A stretch of 27,766 nt of DNA from Chara braunii (lineage: Eukaryota; Streptophyta; Charophyceae; Charales; Characeae): the NCBI GenBank assembly GCA_003427395.1, contig BFEA01000164.1:2191336-2219101 (forward strand). The letters are read 5' to 3'. The position numbers and the translations under genes are program-made. The number at the start of each line of letters is the position of its first letter. Within the stretch, counting starts at the first letter, position 1. The notes beneath the pieces were generated by a model. The model made no database searches. It saw only the letters and a program-made list of their open reading frames with translations, and was not told the origin of the DNA. Below, piece by piece: positions 7,592 through 18,164 of the stretch.

Positions 7592-10345
7592 ATGACGACA
7601 AGCAGTGGCATGACATGTGAGTGTGGTCGCCTATTTAGAAGTCTGCAACCTCTAAACTTACATCGCTCGAGAGCACGCGTTGCACGTGTAATCGATTTGG
7701 TATCATCATCGGATTTTGCTGATGAAGACGAGGATGCGTCATATAACGTAAATGAAACAAACATGGGAATGATGGACATTGACCCGCAAGGAGATGTCGA
7801 ACCGCAGTCGACTGCCATGGAACCAGACAACGCAGCCAGTGGTAACAACGATAATGAGGATAATATAAGGGAGCAAGGTGAAAATTGTACACCATTTGAC
7901 ACGACACGCACAATCGCAGCATTCATGGTGTCAGCTCGATGGGGAATCGGGTTGTCTCTCTCGGACATGGATGCAATGTTGGCAGTTATAAGACATCCCG
8001 ACTTTGATCCTCGTTCGATTCCTTTTCGTAATGGTCGTAAATATCTATCTTGGTCGAGGGCACAATTCGGATCTGCAGGATGGCAAAAAAGTGGATCTGA
8101 GAAAGGAAGATTGACCACAAACTGCACATGCAATAATGTCGTTTCGTGATTGGAGGACAACATTTACATCGTTGCTGAGTCATGCTTTAACATCAGACAA
8201 CAAATTGTCATTAGACGCAAATTTGCGTACCACCAATAATGATCCCATAACTGACGCCGCATCGGCATCAATGTTGTCGCACGTTCAGGTGGTATTGCGT
8301 GAGGACAAGGGTCTTGATGTTCATGGCAAACAGCGTTACGTTGCTCCATTTATTCTTTATTCTGACAAAACTCATTTGGATGGAAGAATGAAACAAACAG
8401 CATATCCGTTAATGATGTCCATTGCAGATAGAGTCATGGATGCAACTGTAATCGCGTACTTGCCAATTCTGACGCACAGGCCAAAAGATCAAGGGTGGGC
8501 ACAAAACTCAACAACGTATAGAAAACGGAAAAACATCGTGTTGCACGAAGCCCTTATATTAATATTACAAACTGCCAAAGATGCGTCTCATGAAGGCATC
8601 TCTATACAGACAAAAGATTTTGGCTTGATTACAGTGCATCCTTTTTTGTTGAATTATTTACAAGATTACCTCGAGAGATGTGCATTAGCAGCAGTTAAGT
8701 TTGATCGTTTCCCAACATGCACAGTTGCAACTACAGATATGAATATGTTTGCCGATTTCGATAATTGTGAGAGGCATGAATGGCCTGATAGCGTTACGTT
8801 GAATGACTTAAGAAATGATGTCGATGTGGACACCATAATATCGCAAAAACTCGTGTAAAAGACTGGGGGCTACAAAGTCATATCACTGCAAATGGGTTAT
8901 GGGGGTTCTAGAAAGGGATAAGAGGTAATGACCCTGTCATGGATTATCACTTTGCTCTTCAACCCGATACAATCCACACGATAGAACACGGAATATTTTT
9001 ACACAAGATTGACGCATTTCGTGAGGCCACCAAACATAAGTTAAGCACTGTATCATATACGGAAATCGTAAGAGGACTTGACGCACGACTGCAATGTGTG
9101 AGCGAGCATTGTGTTAGAATATATCCCCAACTAACACTACCTGTATCGACAGGTTGTGACTTTTTCTCAAAAGAAGGGAGATTCGAGGCGCAGCAGAACC
9201 GATCAGTTATGACGATATGCATGTTTATAGTTCATAACGTAGTGCAAGGTAGATTAGAAAAAAGACTAACTAAATGTTTTTGCAAGCTTATGAAATTTTA
9301 TATTCATGTTTTCAAAGCAACTGCACATACGGTAGACTCACTCGACCGTTGTGATGCTTTGTTGCATGATTTCATGCAAACAATTGTTAAGAATATAGGT
9401 CCCTACCAACCGTCAAATTGAAAGATTTCAAAAATGCATGATCTAAACAAGTTTAGGTCATCTATCGAGAGATCATGCCTGACAGACACGTTTGCAGCTA
9501 ATGTGTGGGAACATCATCACAGAAAGTTCTGCAAAAAACCATAAAAGTCCTCAAACCGCAGACAGGCAGAAACCCAAATGGTGGACCACGTACGACAATC
9601 CATCGTTTTGAAAAATGAAACTCTAGCATTGCGACGTCGCAGAAGCCGAGTGAACGAAAATTGGTCATCCGTGGAAAATACAGAAGCCACAAAAATGAAT
9701 ACTTTGTCCATAAAAGATAAAGTTTCATTGCGCCTAAATTGGTTTGCCACAGGCGATATTGTGGCAAATATAGGTGATCATCGGACTGCTGATGCCACAA
9801 AAATTCTCGAGGATATGGCTTGCAGACATGATTTCCCAGATGCATTGTCACTATACATGAATGAGAATTTGTATGATACTCCTGGGATGATACCGTGATT
9901 AAAACTAGATCACAACTAGCAATAGCATGTGCAAGTGATGGTAGCAACAGGGATCCATGGTACAAATAGCAAGAGCGACACCGAGATTTCACGGAAGGCC
10001 TGTGCACAACGACGTGGCTATCCGAGCAGGAAATGATGATAAGTGGTACGCATCAGTAGCGATGTTTTTTGTGGTACAAGGCTGGCGAGATGGAGTTTCT
10101 CATTTGCTTGAGTGCGCTTATGTATAATGGCACAAAGACGTGCGGAGAGAGAGATGTTCAACAACAACCTGAAAGATTGTCGAATGAGAGAAGGTGGCAA
10201 ATCGTCAACACAACAGCGTAGTATATATCGATACGATTATTGATGTTGTACATATTGTTCCTTTCTTCAAAAAACCGCACTGGGAACAGGAAAATTTGCT
10301 ACTCAAAAGGAAGATCAATTCTATGTCAACAAATATGTGCTTTGA
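7592..10345 (+). pseudogene. Plavaka-family DNA transposase, nearly full length but broken
   Basis: Plavaka transposases (Pfam Plavaka, RNase H-fold DDE-type, best known from fungi) move cut-and-paste elements in the nucleus. In order: N-terminal Cys-rich finger-like start (TCECGRLFRSLQPLNLH, 7613-7665), acidic linker, GIGLSLSDMDAML and FDPRSIPF (7945-8030), FRDW...LLSHAL (8139-8200), the family hallmark APFILYSDKTHLDG with AYPLMMSIADRV and AYLPILTHRP (8340-8475), HPFLLNYLQDYLERCAL (8636-8690), a CP-x-C-like region, ALQPDTIHTIEHGIF (8951-8995), EHHH...SNRR-x-ETQMV (9510-9585), and a C-terminal domain with PRFHGRP, DDKWYASVAMFF and YIDTIIDVVHIVPFF, ending FYVNKYVL before TGA-TAG. About 917 codons fits the family. 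Lesions: stops at 8112, 8909, 9419, 9542, 10125, 10170, 10185; frame changes at A-runs 8085-8090 and 8845-8849 and near 9890, 9957 and 10305. Start chosen at the first ATG before the finger. Assignment is firm; activity is lost unless the indels are sequencing errors. Confidence 0.88.
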
Positions 10346-11039
10346 TAGCCAATTTTTTCAGAAACAGATGAACGTCTCAATTTTTTCTTCTTCAACCTCG
10401 TGTTTCATATTCATAAAGGAAGTTTGTCTTATAGATAGGAGAGCGAAGGATTTTTGCTCAAGGTGTAACTATTCAATTCTCATCATACCTTATAAGACGA
10501 TGGTACTTGTCGGAGAAACGACGAGCTTGAAATTTTATTTTATTTTCTTCTCTTTCTCTTTGACATAGTTATGTTTTAATCCTTTTCTTTCCTCTTTCTC
10601 TTTCTCTTTCTCTCTCTCTCTCGCGCGCGCGCGCACTCGTGCACATATCGACAGGAGTGGTCATTTACGAAGTCACAATTATGAACATTCAAGTCCAGAA
10701 AACGTAATGTAAAATATAGTGTGTATAGTGGTTTCACAGTGTACTACGGTTTTAGCATCAATGTAGTACAATTGAAAAAATTTGCGTGTATAGAATTGAA
10801 GCAATATTATATAAGTTTTCATCTGTCGCATTAGTTTCTTAATCCATCAATACCTTTCCTAAGCTTCGAAGAAATGGTAATATACGCCACACCACATTTT
10901 TAAGGCATTATCGTCCGCTTGCAAAAAATAAATTAAAAATCAAAATGGTGGATATGTGTACAAACAAACGAGGTCGAGTATGGCTGAGAACAAGTTGTTC
11001 TCACATTAGAACTTCCTGATATGTATGTAACCACAATAA
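10346..11039. other. Gene-free spacer downstream of the transposase
   Basis: After the transposase stop there is AT-rich sequence with a CT tract that passes into CG repeats (about 10590-10635) and no recognisable gene. The open frame up to 10568 is only a run-on beyond the frame change near 10305. Confidence 0.5.
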
Positions 11040-11440
11040 TAGCTAATTTTAGATTTTTTTTTTCTTTTATTTCTCTTGCCCTGCCAGAGAGGCAGGCCGC
11101 TTTCCACAGATTGTTGAGAACTCACACACGGAGGGTATCTAAACAAACACACTTGTGTTTCTGTATCTGTATGTCATCACGTCCATCTCGTGGTCCTTTT
11201 ATTTTTTTATTTTTTTCATAACTGGAAGTAGCTGCCGTGATGCCCGCGCCCCTATAAAGGCCCCACTGGGGGCTATTTTTCCGACACACATTCCACGTCT
11301 TGTATCTCGCTGCAATCACGTTCATAGAGTGGTGCTTGTATTTTTTTTTTTTTTTTCAAACCTGAAAGTAACTGCATTGATGATCACGCCTCTGTAAAAA
11401 CCTCACTAAGGGTACACTATCACACACTCCAGATTCCGTA
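11040..11440 (+). repeat. T-rich repeat block, right of the transposase
   Basis: It starts with the same hairpin as the left block (CCTGCC-AGAGA-GGCAGG, about 11080-11096, followed by CCGC...TCCACAGA). It then has two to three diverged units, each with a T run, a GAAGTAGCTGC or GAAAGTAACTGC segment, CGCCCCTATAAA or CGCCTCTGTAAA, and an ACACTCC/ACACATTCC segment. Orientation is the same as in the 6060-6700 block. Confidence 0.65.
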
Positions 11441-11746
11441 TCTCCATGTTTCAAAAATTTTATATCATTGTCATAAATATATACACAGACTAAAGTTCAA
11501 AAAAAAAGAAAGTGCGACATATTTGCATGGGTTGTATATATGTGCGTGTATGTGTGTGTGTATTGGCGCGAAGAGGGGTTATTCCGCTACAGTCAATAAA
11601 TCAATCAACAAAAAAGTGTGACGTGTACGCTGTCGGAGGAGTTAAGGGTCAAAGGCGGACTTAGCTACAGTCAAGGAAGTGAGATATAAATAAACGTAGA
11701 GATAATACTGTTGAAATAGTAATCTTGTATAGCTTCTTTTGTTATT

Positions 11747-11817
11747 AGTCGATAGGTGCGTATTAATTTTTACACATCCGATGCGTTTAACGTCAAAGTA
11801 GTAGGCACCTACCGACC
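11747..11817. repeat. Inverted-repeat hairpin element 8 (middle cluster)
   Basis: Left arm AGTCGATAGGTGCGTATTA (from 11747), right arm TAGTAGGCACCTACCGACC (11799-11817). It lies between the transposase and the C48 protease gene. Confidence 0.8.
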
Positions 11818-11879
11818 TTTCCTGAATGACTTTAATGACATCTATTTTGAAAACGTTGATCTCATTCTAAATTTCATTT

Positions 11880-11912
11880 ATGTGTGTGTGTGTGTGTGTA
11901 TGTGTGTGTGTT
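11880..11912. repeat. (TG)n microsatellite
   Basis: Mostly uninterrupted TG dinucleotides with one TA step. It lies between two inverted-repeat elements. Confidence 0.9.
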
Positions 11913-12135
11913 TCACTCAAATTGTATTATTGTTTTATGTAATTGTCCTTGATACATATACAGAAAGAAGTACTCAGAAAACAAAAAATGTGGCTAACGT
12001 GCGTGGTGTGTGTATGTTTCTCATATGGGGGTTGGGAGTGCGACCTATCTACAACCATGAAGTCCAAAAATGTGTGTATATGAAGAATATACTAAGAAAA
12101 TAGTAATTTCTAAAATTTTTGAGACTGTGTTTTTT

Positions 12136-12206
12136 GGTCGGTAGGTGCATAGTAATTTTAGTACAATCTATGTGTCTAGCGTTAAAGTTGTATGCACCTA
12201 CCGACC
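12136..12206. repeat. Inverted-repeat hairpin element 9 (middle cluster)
   Basis: Left arm GGTCGGTAGGTGCATA (12136-12151), right arm TATGCACCTACCGACC (12191-12206). The 16-bp arms are perfectly complementary. Confidence 0.9.
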
Positions 12207-12446
12207 TTCCCCTCGGAACACCTATTTGAAAACTGTGACTTCATTTTCAAAGGTTTTGTTATTTGGATGTTTCTCTGTCACAAATATATAAAGACACAGT
12301 AACATGTATAATGAAAGAAGTGCTTGATAGATTATCCAAAATGAACGATTTTTCAATAGGTTCATACAAGGGATGGTCACGCTTGATGCATCCAGCCTTA
12401 AATCCGCCTCACCTCCCGACATTTTTTCTTTTTTTTTCCCTCTCTT

Positions 12447-12568
12447 ACACACACACACACACACATACACACGCACACACACATACACACACACACACAC
12501 ACAAACACACACATACACACACACACACGCACACACATATACAAGTACACAGTCACACACACACGCTC
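12447..12568. repeat. Imperfect (AC)n microsatellite
   Basis: About 120 bp of AC repeats with AT and GC interruptions, preceded by a pyrimidine tract. Long Thr-His or Val-Cys open frames over it are repeat artefacts. Confidence 0.95.
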
Positions 12569-12666
12569 ACTTGCACTCAACCAAACAATGAACAAAAGTT
12601 CGAATCACTCTTACATTCTGGTTTGTGCTGTCATTTTTTTACGTTCAGAACTTGAAGTCAGATAAT

Positions 12667-14035
12667 ATGTCTCAAGCTCAAGGCAGAGAAAAGAGAGCAA
12701 CACGTACGAGAACTGCACTGACGGCAACATTTAAAATTCCACGACGAATGTCGTCAACCGCCGCGGAAGGTGAAAACAAAGATCAAAGAAAGTCTGTTTC
12801 GGAAACGACAATAGAGAAAACATGTACAACCTCCGACGAACAAGAAAACAGGCGAAGTTCAAAAGAGCGCATCGATATCGATCTGACAAGACATAATGAA
12901 AAAGAAACAGTCGATACAACAGATGACTTTCGATTTCAGGGATGTGTTGGAAAAAAGGATGAAGCGATAACACTCAACATATTGGAAGAAGGAAGAAGTG
13001 CTCTTTTCGAAGACGAGTGGTATGCAGATGCGTATGATATGTGTCCGCTCGGCGGGTATGGTTGGGAGCGCATGGGAGGACTGTGGGGATCTAAGCCAGA
13101 AACAAGAAAGAAGTATGAAGTGAACGCAGAGATGAACATTTTGAATCTGCTTCCTTGCGGTTTTATCCCTTCTATCGGAGAACGTCTAAGTCTTCAAGAG
13201 ATCCATGTTGCACGTTTGAGAGATAGAAAATGGCTTCATGGAACTATGATTGATTTCATTTTGCAGTCAAGTTTAATGGAAGCCGCATGTGCCACTGAAC
13301 AAAGTCTTGTTTTTGTATGCTATGAGATATGACATACAGTCATAAAAAACAAACAAGCAGTGGAACAAGGATTCGGGATTGCAGGCAAAGGTTGCCTGAA
13401 GGCCGAACGAAGAATTTGGTTTTTTCATACAGGTTGAAGATTTGGGAAAACAAAATAGTTGTGGTACATGTTTGCCACAAGAACCACTGGACATTGTTGG
13501 TGACACATGTGGGGGATTTTGTGAAGGGAATGACTAGACAGGGCAAGAAAGGAGCGAGAGTCATCCATTTAAACTAGTTATGAAGTGCACAGCTTCCCGA
13601 TTGGAATCCGTTGCGATGTTGGATTCGCGATGAGTTTTTGGTTTGCAATTCAGAAGGACGACGTCCCACATCGTCTGAGGAAACAAGATCATGGAACGCA
13701 TATAAAAAAATGTTCGGTGAAGATATGATAATGTAAAATGTGCACAACAAGACAACGGGGACGATTGTGGACTGCACACATGCATTTATGCACAGAAGAT
13801 CATCAGACACTTTGTTGGGTTGACCTGTGTCAATCAATTTACCGCAGAAGAGGTTATGAACATCATAAATGCTATAAAAGTCGACTCTTCTGTAATTTCA
13901 GAAAAACAGGTCCAAATGATAGAATACATAGCTAAATATATCGCACTGGAGAAAAGTTTTGAAAAATCAACGATAGTAGATACAATGAAGAGACTATCTT
14001 TTGGACAGTTGGAGAAAGTTTTTAAGAATCCGTAA
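12667..14035 (+). pseudogene. Ulp1/SENP-like C48 cysteine protease, broken
   Basis: C48 peptidases cleave SUMO-like modifiers. Transposons also carry them as accessory genes. From ATG 12667 there is a Ser/Thr- and charge-rich N-terminus of about 90 residues, then a globular part with ERLSLQEIHVARLRDRKWLH (13171-13239), matching the Ulp1 substrate-groove helix followed by W-L-x-(D/G). Catalytic-type motifs follow: IVVVHV...NHWTLLV with the His at 13485-13487, VIHL then AAC at 13572-13574 where the catalytic Asp of an HLDSL-like motif is expected, and QDNGDDCGLHTC with Gln 13748-13750 and the nucleophile Cys at 13766-13768. A helical C-terminus ends KVFKNP at 14035. Lesions: stop at 13330, change to another frame near 13430, Asp-to-Asn followed by TAG at 13575, and a further frame change near 13730. 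A T-rich tract ending in CAG (TTTTTTTACGTTCAG, up to about 12650) could be a splice acceptor upstream, so a 5' exon is possible. Confidence 0.8.
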
Positions 14036-15006
14036 GTGTATACTTATAGAGATTATAGCGATCAATTTTCATCGAGATTATAGAGTGACACATCATGAAG
14101 ATGTATTTGTATGTGATTTGCGACAAACTTATTGGTCGTATTTATTTTAATGGTAGGACAAGAGTTGTCAGTTCTCGACGCAAATATCGTGACGATTGGA
14201 GCAAGGTCGATTTGAAAGTTGATAACAGTCTTCAATTCGTGAGGTAGTTGTCACAATGTTTGTGGTCGAGTGTATTGCATTTGTTTTCGAATGTTGTAGT
14301 GCATATTGCCATATAAGATTGAATAACTTAGATATGGAACATACTTTTACGTAGATGAGGAAAGTTTAGTTAGGGGGTGTCAAAAATCAATGTATGACTT
14401 CTATTCTCGTTTTCTGCTAAATGTGGTGCTTGATATGGAACATACTTTTATCTTGAACATGTTCAAGATAACGACACTTTGACCAAAAATATTTGTGGTG
14501 CTTGTAATGTTCATAATTTTTTTAACTATCCACGTGTGAATAATTGTACTTTGTGGCCATCAAATTTTACCATTACGTTTACAACAAAATTATGCAACTG
14601 AAAAATGACTTAAGAAGGTGTTTCTGATACTTCTAATATTAAAAATTAATTTTAGAAGACATGCATAATCTGTCTTGTAAGATATATATAATTTTCATAC
14701 ATATATGCATAAAATTTATATATTATTTTTATAAAATCATTTGAATGTACATAATACATCCATAAAAACTTAGAAGGACTGGACTATAAACAAAAAGCAA
14801 CAAGAAAGTATTATATTAAATCCATAATATTTTAAATTCAACAAATTCATGAAAATATGAGGCAATGTTTTTCAAACAATATAAGTGTATATGAAGATAT
14901 TTACTTTATTTCCCTTCACGCTCGATTTGCAGGGAAGACTGATAGCAGTGGTGCATGCAACAAGTATATGGTTCGATCTCACGGCTGATTGAACTCTCCA
15001 GTACAG
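14036..15006. other. AT-rich spacer, no gene
   Basis: It contains a repeated GATATGGAACATACTTTTA (about 14332 and 14433) and a perfect 22-bp palindrome (14449-14470). The rest is AT-rich with no coding character on either strand. Confidence 0.5.
14449..14470. repeat. Perfect 22-bp palindrome
   Basis: The half-site TATCTTGAACA is followed directly by its reverse complement. It could be a short hairpin or a dimeric protein site. It sits in the spacer between the protease and the charged gene. Confidence 0.8.
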
Positions 15007-16826
15007 ATGGCGTCGAGAGAAAAATACGAGGATATATGTAGGAGAAGGAAAGAGCGTCATAACAACATTGACATACATGTAAGACAAGCAAAAAGAAAGC
15101 AACAGAAAAAAGTTTGGAGTGAAGATGAAATGCAGTGCGTAGGGAAAAAAGGAAATAGTAGACAAAAAAAGAGGGACGATGTATATCGATCGTTGTTGAG
15201 AAAGACGTCAACATCGAGGACCACGGAACACAAACGTGAGGCATCTGTCATATCAACACCCACAAAAAATGTTCGTCGGAAAGAAAATGTTGACATGTCA
15301 AAGGCACCCAGAGGGACAAAAAAGAAGTGTATGAATGATGATTCTCACACACTGAGGAAGACACATTTGGAGAAGGTGGACGATGATCAGCATGAAAAGT
15401 TAAAAAAAACGGATAGAAATAATGAAAAAAAATAAAATCAAATAAGGACTGGAAGAAATGAAGTGAAAAAAAAAGGAGACAGTGCATACGATGAAGAAAA
15501 AAGGAAAAGTTATGCGGAGCGAAATGGTACAAAGAAGCCAAGGTATGAAGACGAAGAAGACAATGATCAATTTTGCGAAATGGATGCAAACGATGAGCAA
15601 GAAGAGAAATCGCAGGGGTCGGAGGACACACTCGACAACAAGGAGGAGTCAGAATTTGCAGCCGATTGCGATAATGAAGGAGAGGGCGAAGGAGAGGACG
15701 AAGATGTTCACAAAGACGAACACATTCAGGACGAGGATGAAGAGGATAACTGTGGACGTACCAAGAACGTTCAATCATCCAAAAAAGGTATAGTTACAAT
15801 TTCACGAACTAGTGTGGTGTTCTTCAATGTATAAGTATGGTTTATGTAGTATATTAAAGATGTGATATCAACGAGAAAAAAAAATGACTATCGGTGCTGA
15901 CGTTGTTCCTTTTCATTGGTGTCTCGTTTCTTTTCACTATGAAATGTGCATATTTATTTTTGCAGGACGACAAGATTGTAAAACAAGAAAGGTATACAAG
16001 AAAGAAGGCTTGGAGAAGAACGATATGACCACGACACAAACAAACCTATTATTGAAAAAGAAAACAAAAGACATAATATTTCGGTCCGTTGTGAAGGCAT
16101 ATGCGTATATGTCTGCGAACGATTGTACTTTCTACCCGAAAGAGGAACATTTTCTTCAATCAGTATTGACCACGGCCAACCAAGTCGGTAGTTGGGCAGT
16201 GGAAGGGATTAAATGTACATAGAAAAATGCGGGGTACGACAAATATTCGTCGAATGCAACAGAGTAATGACAACTATTAGAGGGAAGATCTCATGGAATT
16301 TGAAACATGAATTTTGGGTTGTTAAAGGATATCCTCTTGTAAAGGGGGGACAAACCGGCAGATATGATGCGGCAAGAAGGCAATTGAAACAAGAAATGTC
16401 GAAGAATATGACGTGGAGGTGTAACCATGAGGCGATTCAACATTCCAGAAAGCGCTTACAATGATATTTCAACATGCAAGGAAAGGAGAAGGGGTGGGAG
16501 TATCTCTCCAACAACTTGCATTTGCTGAAATGATAATAAGGAACGACGTACTACAATGTCAACAAACGATATCCTTAAGCGACAAAATTTATGAATTGAC
16601 TGCCATTAAAAAAAACATCATTAAATCGGTTCAATCAGAGGACGCTGTTGTTAATTTTAACATTTTCAATCTGGACCGTTCAACATCCGTTGCAAGCAAC
16701 GCTTTCCTTGTTTTCAAAGCGGGACAGACAACGTCGCAAGAAAAGGACGTTCGTGACTCTCTCTTCATCGATGAGGATTACTCATTTCAGCACCACGATT
16801 CTGATGTACCGTTCGTCGGAACGTAG
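15007..16826 (+). pseudogene. Highly charged unrecognised gene with one intron, broken at the 3' end
   Basis: Exon 1 (ATG 15007 to 15787) encodes a very basic first half (KAKRKQQKKV-like clusters, KNVRRKE, RGTKKKC, likely nuclear) and a Glu/Asp-rich second half (EGEGEGEDEDVHKDEH), with one stop at 15433 (TAA). A GT-AG intron (15788-15965) joins in phase 1 to exon 2, which reads LLKKKTKDIIFRSVVKAYAY and SVLTTANQVGSWAVEGIKC up to TAG 16220. Coding character continues in another frame at about 16225-16464 (TTIRGKISWNLKHEF, VVKGYPL) and a third at 16461-16826 (VSLQQLAFAEMIIRNDVLQ). These may be later parts of the same protein after frameshifts. The spacing of an Arg/Lys helix, an R-x-K-x-S-x-N segment and a hydrophobic LAFAEMII segment vaguely recalls DUF6532-type proteins found beside fungal transposons, but I would not assign it. 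The fourth plus-strand gene of the block. Confidence 0.6.
15788..15965 (+). other. Predicted spliceosomal intron, 178 bp
   Basis: The donor AAAAAAG|GTATAG and acceptor TATTTATTTTTGCAG|GACGAC are both good. Removing it joins the acidic frame to the downstream frame in phase 1 without a stop (a Gly codon spans the junction). Reading through instead gives a stop at 15832. Only sequence evidence supports it. Confidence 0.7.
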
Positions 16827-17655
16827 GAATGGAATGCAGGCAAAGCTCAAATTTAGATGTTTAGGTACTCAAGTTCGTCAATTTTGTAACTGTATATCAC
16901 CAAGATTTTGTACACTAGGGTCTGTCCACATGTTCGGTGAATAAAGATAGGAGATAATTAGAGACAACATAATGCCTACAAGAACTTTGAATGCATATCT
17001 GAACATTCTCGCAACTTTAGAAGTTTGATTTTGGTGAGGAAGAGGACGAGATACACTACTAACGCTCTTGCGTCAATTTTTTTAATGTTTTGTAGTTGTA
17101 TCTATGGACAAACTTTGTATGAAGAGGTTGATATTATAAATCATTTGTATGTAAGACGATGTTGGAGTTAAATTAGTTCATCACTTCGTTTCATGGAATG
17201 TAGGATGATAGTTCTCTGACGGTCGGGTCAAACTTTAAAATTTCATGATCGACATTTTATGTAAAAAGATATAACATTCTATATTTTTTATATATGCATA
17301 AATATACGTCATTTGTTGGACATTAGATCCTTATGTTTGTTCTAACACGGTGATTCAAACATCGGAGGGATGAACATTGATATTGGCGACACTGATAACA
17401 AGTCATATGTACATAAAATTCATGCATGTTTATAACATCAATGACTCAATCTTCAATGTTGTTAGATATTTTTATGTGACACATATCATATATTTTGAAA
17501 AATTTCATATTCACATTCGTTAGGAATATGAACGGTGAAATGCAAAACAAAATTTCGAATGTATGTTTTTCTATCAGTGGGTTGTGATTTTTCTAACTTT
17601 GTGGTTATAAAATTGAACAGCGTCAATAATTTTCATAACATCGAAAATTTCAAAG
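16827..17655. other. Gene-free spacer right of the gene block
   Basis: AT-rich, with no long frame of protein character, no recognisable RNA gene and no repeat that I could identify before the GA tract at about 17661. Confidence 0.5.
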
Positions 17656-17704
<49 letters not shown>

Positions 17705-17743
17705 TCAATATTGTTTTCCTAAGATCACAAAATAGAGAGAGTG

Positions 17744-17818
17744 GTGGTCGGTAGGTCCATAAAAAATTGTCTTTGCAAAGTATGATTGTCTTTGTTTTAC
17801 TATGCAACTACCGACCAC
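17744..17818. repeat. Inverted-repeat hairpin element 10 (right cluster)
   Basis: 75 bp. Left arm GTGGTCGGTAGGTCCAT (17744-17760), right arm TATGCAACTACCGACCAC (17801-17818), with the two innermost arm steps mismatched. Confidence 0.85.
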
Positions 17819-17869
17819 TTTTCATTTTCTTTTTGGAAGACATCTCATGTTTTTTCTTGTAAGATAAAT

Positions 17870-17905
17870 AAGCCTCATGATGATTCTGACGAAATAGTTT
17901 GTCAC
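17870..17905 (+). ncRNA. Hammerhead ribozyme remnant (deleted stem II)
   Basis: AAGCCTCATGATGATTCTGA followed by CGAAATAGTTTGTCAC. Compared with the intact copy at 19361 it keeps the CCTC arm, ATGATGA and CGAAA but lacks most of stem II. It is presumably inactive. Confidence 0.55.
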
Positions 17906-18002
17906 AATCCCTCGTTTGTTGTTATTTTCTTCCTCTACGCCTACGGTTTACTAAACAACTTTGTTTAACTATATATTTAGATATATATATCTGTTTGTAA
18001 CG

Positions 18003-18003
<1 letters not shown>

Positions 18004-18026
<23 letters not shown>
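18004..18026. repeat. (AT)n microsatellite
   Basis: An AT dinucleotide tract separating composite repeat copy 1 from hammerhead copy A. Confidence 0.9.
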
Positions 18027-18033
<7 letters not shown>

Positions 18034-18038
18034 TATAT

Positions 18039-18092
18039 TTGTTGAGGGTTCAGCCTCCTGATGAGTCGGTAAAACTCCGACGAAACAGTTTG
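18039..18092 (+). ncRNA. Hammerhead ribozyme copy A (stem III shortened)
   Basis: Elements in order: candidate cleavage base T18043, stem I GAGG (18044-18047), loop GTTCAG, CCTC (18054-18057), core CTGATGA (18058-18064), stem II GTCGG (18065-18069), 7-nt loop, CCGAC (18077-18081), GAA (18082-18084), then ACAGTTTG (18085-18092). Stem II is a perfect 5-bp helix. The upstream strand of stem III is replaced by AT-rich sequence, leaving about 3-4 pairs, so this copy is 5'-truncated and probably weak or inactive. Confidence 0.75.
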
Positions 18093-18164
18093 TCACAGCC
18101 CCTCGTTTGTTGTCCTCTTCTCCCTCTCTGCCTACGGTTTACCGGGCAGTTCTATTTGACGATA

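Larger units (their letters stand above)
17655..17990 (+). repeat. Composite repeat, copy 1
   Basis: Order: (GA)n 17661-17701, an ATTCAATATTGTTTTCCTAA block, an inverted-repeat element (17744-17818), TTTTTTCTTGTAAGATA, a hammerhead-like remnant (17870-17905), a CTCGTTTGTTGT and CCTACGGTTTAC tail, and an AT-rich tract. The same order recurs at 18540 and 19510. Confidence 0.8.

Noticed and set aside
7489-8163. 224-codon minus-strand frame opposite the transposase
   Set aside because: It lies exactly opposite a plus-strand region with clear Plavaka similarity and is an antisense shadow.
15248-15778. 176-codon minus-strand frame opposite the charged gene
   Set aside because: Lys/Glu-rich coding sequence leaves the antisense strand open (Phe/Leu/Ser-rich). 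It has no features of its own.
18058-18100. Type I hammerhead fold using the small ACA/TGT stem and TGTC cleavage site
   Set aside because: The bases flanking the core would have to pair as an open stem I (CCTC against ACAG) and do not. The type III fold pairs all stems in copies B and C.
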